Below, piece after piece: positions 5,097 through 7,139 of a stretch of DNA of 7,139 nucleotides. A model generated the notes under the pieces. The model was not told the origin of the DNA, ran no database searches, and saw only the letters and a program-made list of their open reading frames with translations. Source of the DNA: Candidatus Falkowiibacteriota bacterium (GTDB lineage: Bacteria > Patescibacteriota > Patescibacteriia > Patescibacteriales > WJLG01); assembly GCA_014728685.1 (NCBI GenBank), contig WJLG01000073.1, forward strand, positions 1 through 7,139. The letters are read 5' to 3'. Position 1 is the stretch's first letter. Every line of letters begins with the position of its first letter. The position numbers and the translations under genes were made by a program.

Positions 5097-6269
5097 CTAC
5101 TTGATATTTTTGGCTATCTTAACATCACTGACAGTATAATCCCTTCTCTGATAGATCAATTTCATTGTCTTGTTGACCGTATAGCCGATCGCCGCCAAAA
5201 CCAAAAAATATATCACGCCGCTCCAAGTAAAAGTCGGGGGTTGTCCGGTAAATAAACGGATCAAGCTGGCACCCACGCCCATGGAAGTGATAACAGCCAA
5301 ATCGTTGATGGACTTTCCGGTTGATTGAGCGGCCAAGTCATCAAAGATCTTCAATCCGGAATCAACATAATTTTTGGTCATTTGCCAGATCACCTTCACA
5401 TAGCCCAAAGTATTGGTAAGCTTCTCGTGCTTGAACTGATCCACTCCTTGAAAATTTTCTAATTCTTTATTGTTCAAAAGAATGGAGGCTCGGGTGCCGA
5501 TATAAGCTCCCATTTGTTCGATCCTGGCTTCTATCAGATTAATGGTTTTTTTATAGCTTTCCAATTTTTCTTTGAAACCGGCGATTTCCGTACCCCTTAT
5601 CTTGCCTCTTTCTTTAACCTCATCGATCTTTTCCCAGATGATCCTGTGTAAATTAAGATAACGGTGAAGCTGGCCCTTGAATTCACGGAAAAAAACCTGT
5701 TCTTCAATGAATTTTTCTATGCTTTTCAGCTTCTCATCTATATTATTTATTATATAGAATTTATTGCCTCTGTATATCTCAAAGCTCTCTTGTTTTATCT
5801 CAAAATATTTCTTTTGACCGAATTCTTTGAAAAGATCCTTGATGTCCTTTTCTTTTGATTTGTCTAAGATAACGAAGTAAGGATAGATATTCTTGATGCT
5901 GGCCAGCTCTTTGGGTACTGGTGCGCCTAAGCTGAAAATATAGCTTAAGGCCGGCCCCAATTTCTCCTCATAATAAGAAGTCAGCTTAGTAAGAGAGCGG
6001 TCGATATGTTGGGATCGCGTAGAAAAGATTATCAAACCGTCTTCATATATCTTATAGCTCAAACCGTCCGAACTGCTTACGTCGATATGCTCCAAATTAT
6101 CGACTTTCATGTCAACTCCGCGCAGATTAAGACTATCTTTGAGTTCCTTTAATTTTTTCTTATCAAAATCCAGAGGCGACTTAGCCTCTTTTAAAAAATC
6201 GTATATTTCTGACAAATGAAGCGTGGTTCGCTGGAACCAGCCTCCGATGAGTATTTTTTGTACTTTCAT
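5097..6269 (-). CDS. Hypothetical protein with two C-terminal membrane segments, CorA-like layout
   Basis: I do not recognise this 390-residue protein. The N-terminal part (1-175) is a mixed alpha/beta, soluble-looking region. Residues 175-315 are charged, mostly helical and probably coiled-coil (RGTEIAGFKEKLESYKKTIN near 221-243). Then come a weak hydrophobic segment (321-340), a short polar loop (TGQPPTFTW), a clear membrane helix (350-372) and a basic tail (KLIYQRRDY). Soluble domain, long helices, two membrane segments and a basic end recall CorA-type divalent-cation channels, but the GMN filter motif is absent. The start at 6269 follows from the promoter (6301-6309), which excludes the upstream ATG at 6350. 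GGGAGG lies only 1 nt before this ATG, unusually close. The gene has its own promoter and terminator. Confidence 0.75.
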   Translation of the reverse strand: MKVQKILIGGWFQRTTLHLSEIYDFLKEAKSPLDFDKKKLKELKDSLNLRGVDMKVDNLEHIDVSSSDGLSYKIYEDGLIIFSTRSQHIDRSLTKLTSYYEEKLGPALSYIFSLGAPVPKELASIKNIYPYFVILDKSKEKDIKDLFKEFGQKKYFEIKQESFEIYRGNKFYIINNIDEKLKSIEKFIEEQVFFREFKGQLHRYLNLHRIIWEKIDEVKERGKIRGTEIAGFKEKLESYKKTINLIEARIEQMGAYIGTRASILLNNKELENFQGVDQFKHEKLTNTLGYVKVIWQMTKNYVDSGLKIFDDLAAQSTGKSINDLAVITSMGVGASLIRLFTGQPPTFTWSGVIYFLVLAAIGYTVNKTMKLIYQRRDYTVSDVKIAKNIK

Positions 6270-6270
6270 A

Positions 6271-6276
6271 CCTCCC
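6271..6276 (-). promoter_or_regulatory. Shine-Dalgarno GGGAGG, unusually close to its start codon
   Basis: GGGAGG (6276-6271) is the only strong Shine-Dalgarno sequence before any gene here, yet just one base separates it from the ATG at 6269, where 5-9 is usual. No other start codon lies at a normal distance downstream in frame, so the start stays at 6269, but the spacing is odd. Confidence 0.55.
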
Positions 6277-6300
6277 TGAATGAAGTTTGTTTCTAAATTT

Positions 6301-6309
6301 AGTATATCA
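6301..6309 (-). promoter_or_regulatory. Extended -10 promoter of the unknown membrane-protein gene
   Basis: The minus strand reads TGATATACT (6309-6301): a TGn extension plus TATACT, five of six matches to the consensus. The -35 region is weak (GTTTCA at 18 nt spacing), as is usual for extended -10 promoters. The start would fall near 6294, giving a 25-nt leader before the ATG at 6269. It lies just past the stop codon of the transporter gene. Confidence 0.6.
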
Positions 6310-6321
6310 TATAATAAAAAG

Positions 6322-7139
6322 CTATGAAACACCCAAAAAATAAACGCCAACTGAAATTAAAATAATAAAGATTAGCTTTTTCAAAAATGTTTTACCAGAA
6401 ATGTCCTCTTTAAAAATTCGAGGGAAAAGTAAAGTTAGTATCACCCCAAATGCCAATATAAATAAAGGTTGTATTCCATTTACTGCCCAAGCTAAAGCTA
6501 AAGGAATTAAAAGAGAAACATAATTAAAAATTATTTTAGCAACAATATTAACAATCTCATTTATTCCATTAACCGAGATGATTATTGTTTTATTTTTAGA
6601 AAAAAGATCAAAAAACTTAAGACGATAACTTTTTATAAAAATTAAGAATATCACTCCAGCCATCCCGATTCCCGTATTTTCCCAAAAAACAGCTTGCCAA
6701 AAACTAATATCTATAGCGACCACTTTAAATATCATCGTATTAAAAGCATAAAGAAAAGAAGAAAGGACCATGGATCCAAAAATGTCTTTACGAAAAGTTA
6801 ATTTAATTTTTGAAAAATCAGTTGTTAGCCCTAAGGCTCCAACCATGATCATTGTGGCAAAAAAGATATTAGACCAAGAAATTGTCTCCCCAAGAAAAAT
6901 CAAGGCTAAAAAATAAGCAAATACTGGTATCAACTGCCAAAGAGGAACGATAGTCGAAGTGTCTTCTTTTTTAAGTGTATATAGATAAGGAATTATAGCT
7001 AGGGCATATACAAAACCAGTACCAATTAACAACCCTATCTGTAAACTGCTTAAAGCAAAAATATTTCTATCCAAAAGAAAAGCAATTGGCATCACAAAAA
7101 AACCAATAATAGAAGAAAAAATAACTAAAACACCAACTC
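6322..7139 (-). CDS. EamA/DMT-family membrane transporter, 5' end outside the window
   Basis: This is a multi-pass inner-membrane protein, probably moving a small metabolite; the substrate is unknown. The frame stays open to the right edge, where it encodes another hydrophobic stretch (VGVLVIFSSIIGFF), so the internal GTG at 7095 is not the start. About 272 codons are visible; EamA proteins are usually about 290-300 residues, so only part of the first helix is missing. About nine membrane helices can be seen. The first half contains STIVPLWQLIPVF followed by LALIFLGETISW, the pattern around helices 3-4 of EamA domains, with a conserved GE. The second half repeats the layout, with SLLIPLALAWAVNGIQPLF. 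Codons are much richer in A and T than in the genes to the left. No terminator follows the TAG stop. Family assignment is good. Confidence 0.8.
   Translation of the reverse strand, partial: VGVLVIFSSIIGFFVMPIAFLLDRNIFALSSLQIGLLIGTGFVYALAIIPYLYTLKKEDTSTIVPLWQLIPVFAYFLALIFLGETISWSNIFFATMIMVGALGLTTDFSKIKLTFRKDIFGSMVLSSFLYAFNTMIFKVVAIDISFWQAVFWENTGIGMAGVIFLIFIKSYRLKFFDLFSKNKTIIISVNGINEIVNIVAKIIFNYVSLLIPLALAWAVNGIQPLFILAFGVILTLLFPRIFKEDISGKTFLKKLIFIILISVGVYFLGVS

Noticed and set aside
6270..6350. A 27-residue N-terminal extension of the unknown protein starting at 6350
   Set aside because: It overlaps the end of the transporter gene and contains the extended -10 promoter, and a strong Shine-Dalgarno lies beside the later ATG.
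5097..7139. Stop-codon reassignment (UGA as Gly or Trp), known in some Patescibacteria
   Set aside because: No gene here ends in TGA (three TAA, four TAG), but none needs an in-frame TGA to be complete, and Trp and Gly use normal codons. Seven stops are too few to decide.
1..7139. CRISPR arrays, tRNA genes, insertion sequences
   Set aside because: No regularly spaced direct repeats, cloverleaf-like sequences or transposase fragments were seen on either strand.

Overview
This window most likely comes from a small-genome, moderately AT-rich bacterium, probably a member of the Candidate Phyla Radiation (Patescibacteria, Parcubacteria-like). That placement rests on remembered resemblance: short operons of housekeeping genes with almost no Shine-Dalgarno sequences, a NusA with an acidic loop in its N-terminal domain, a manganese-type pyrophosphatase, and a hypothetical membrane protein I cannot assign. 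No 16S rRNA or other decisive marker is present. Every gene I can support lies on the minus strand, so the biological order runs from the right end of the window to the left.

Right end (7139 to 6322): the C-terminal ~90% of an EamA/DMT-type membrane transporter that runs off the window edge. It is clearly more AT-rich than the rest. Next (6309 to 5027): a self-contained unit with an extended -10 promoter, a 390-codon gene of unknown function (soluble N-terminal part, long helices, two C-terminal membrane segments) and a good intrinsic terminator.

The remaining two thirds (about 5096 to 1) look like one transcription unit: leader, nusA, ppaC (family II pyrophosphatase), tig (trigger factor), an NYN-domain RNase of the YacP/Rae1 type, smpB, then ssrA (tmRNA). 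Spacings inside are 58, 15, 3 and 1 nt, with 31 nt before the tmRNA. The leader holds two candidate promoters, the upstream gene's terminator lying between them, and a strong hairpin at the predicted 5' end of the nusA message.

Functionally the unit gathers proteins that act on the transcribing and translating machinery. NusA binds RNA polymerase. The pyrophosphatase removes the PPi made by polymerases and tRNA synthetases. Trigger factor binds the ribosome exit. The NYN RNase, SmpB and tmRNA together would form a complete mRNA-cleavage and ribosome-rescue set. The most unusual item is the tmRNA: after a normal 5' end, PK1, tag frame and PK2-like element, its 3' half contains a 163-nt AT-rich hairpin closed by a perfect 18-bp stem, with a second perfect 19-bp stem inside. 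The tRNA-like 3' end is not in the window, so the gene is partial here.
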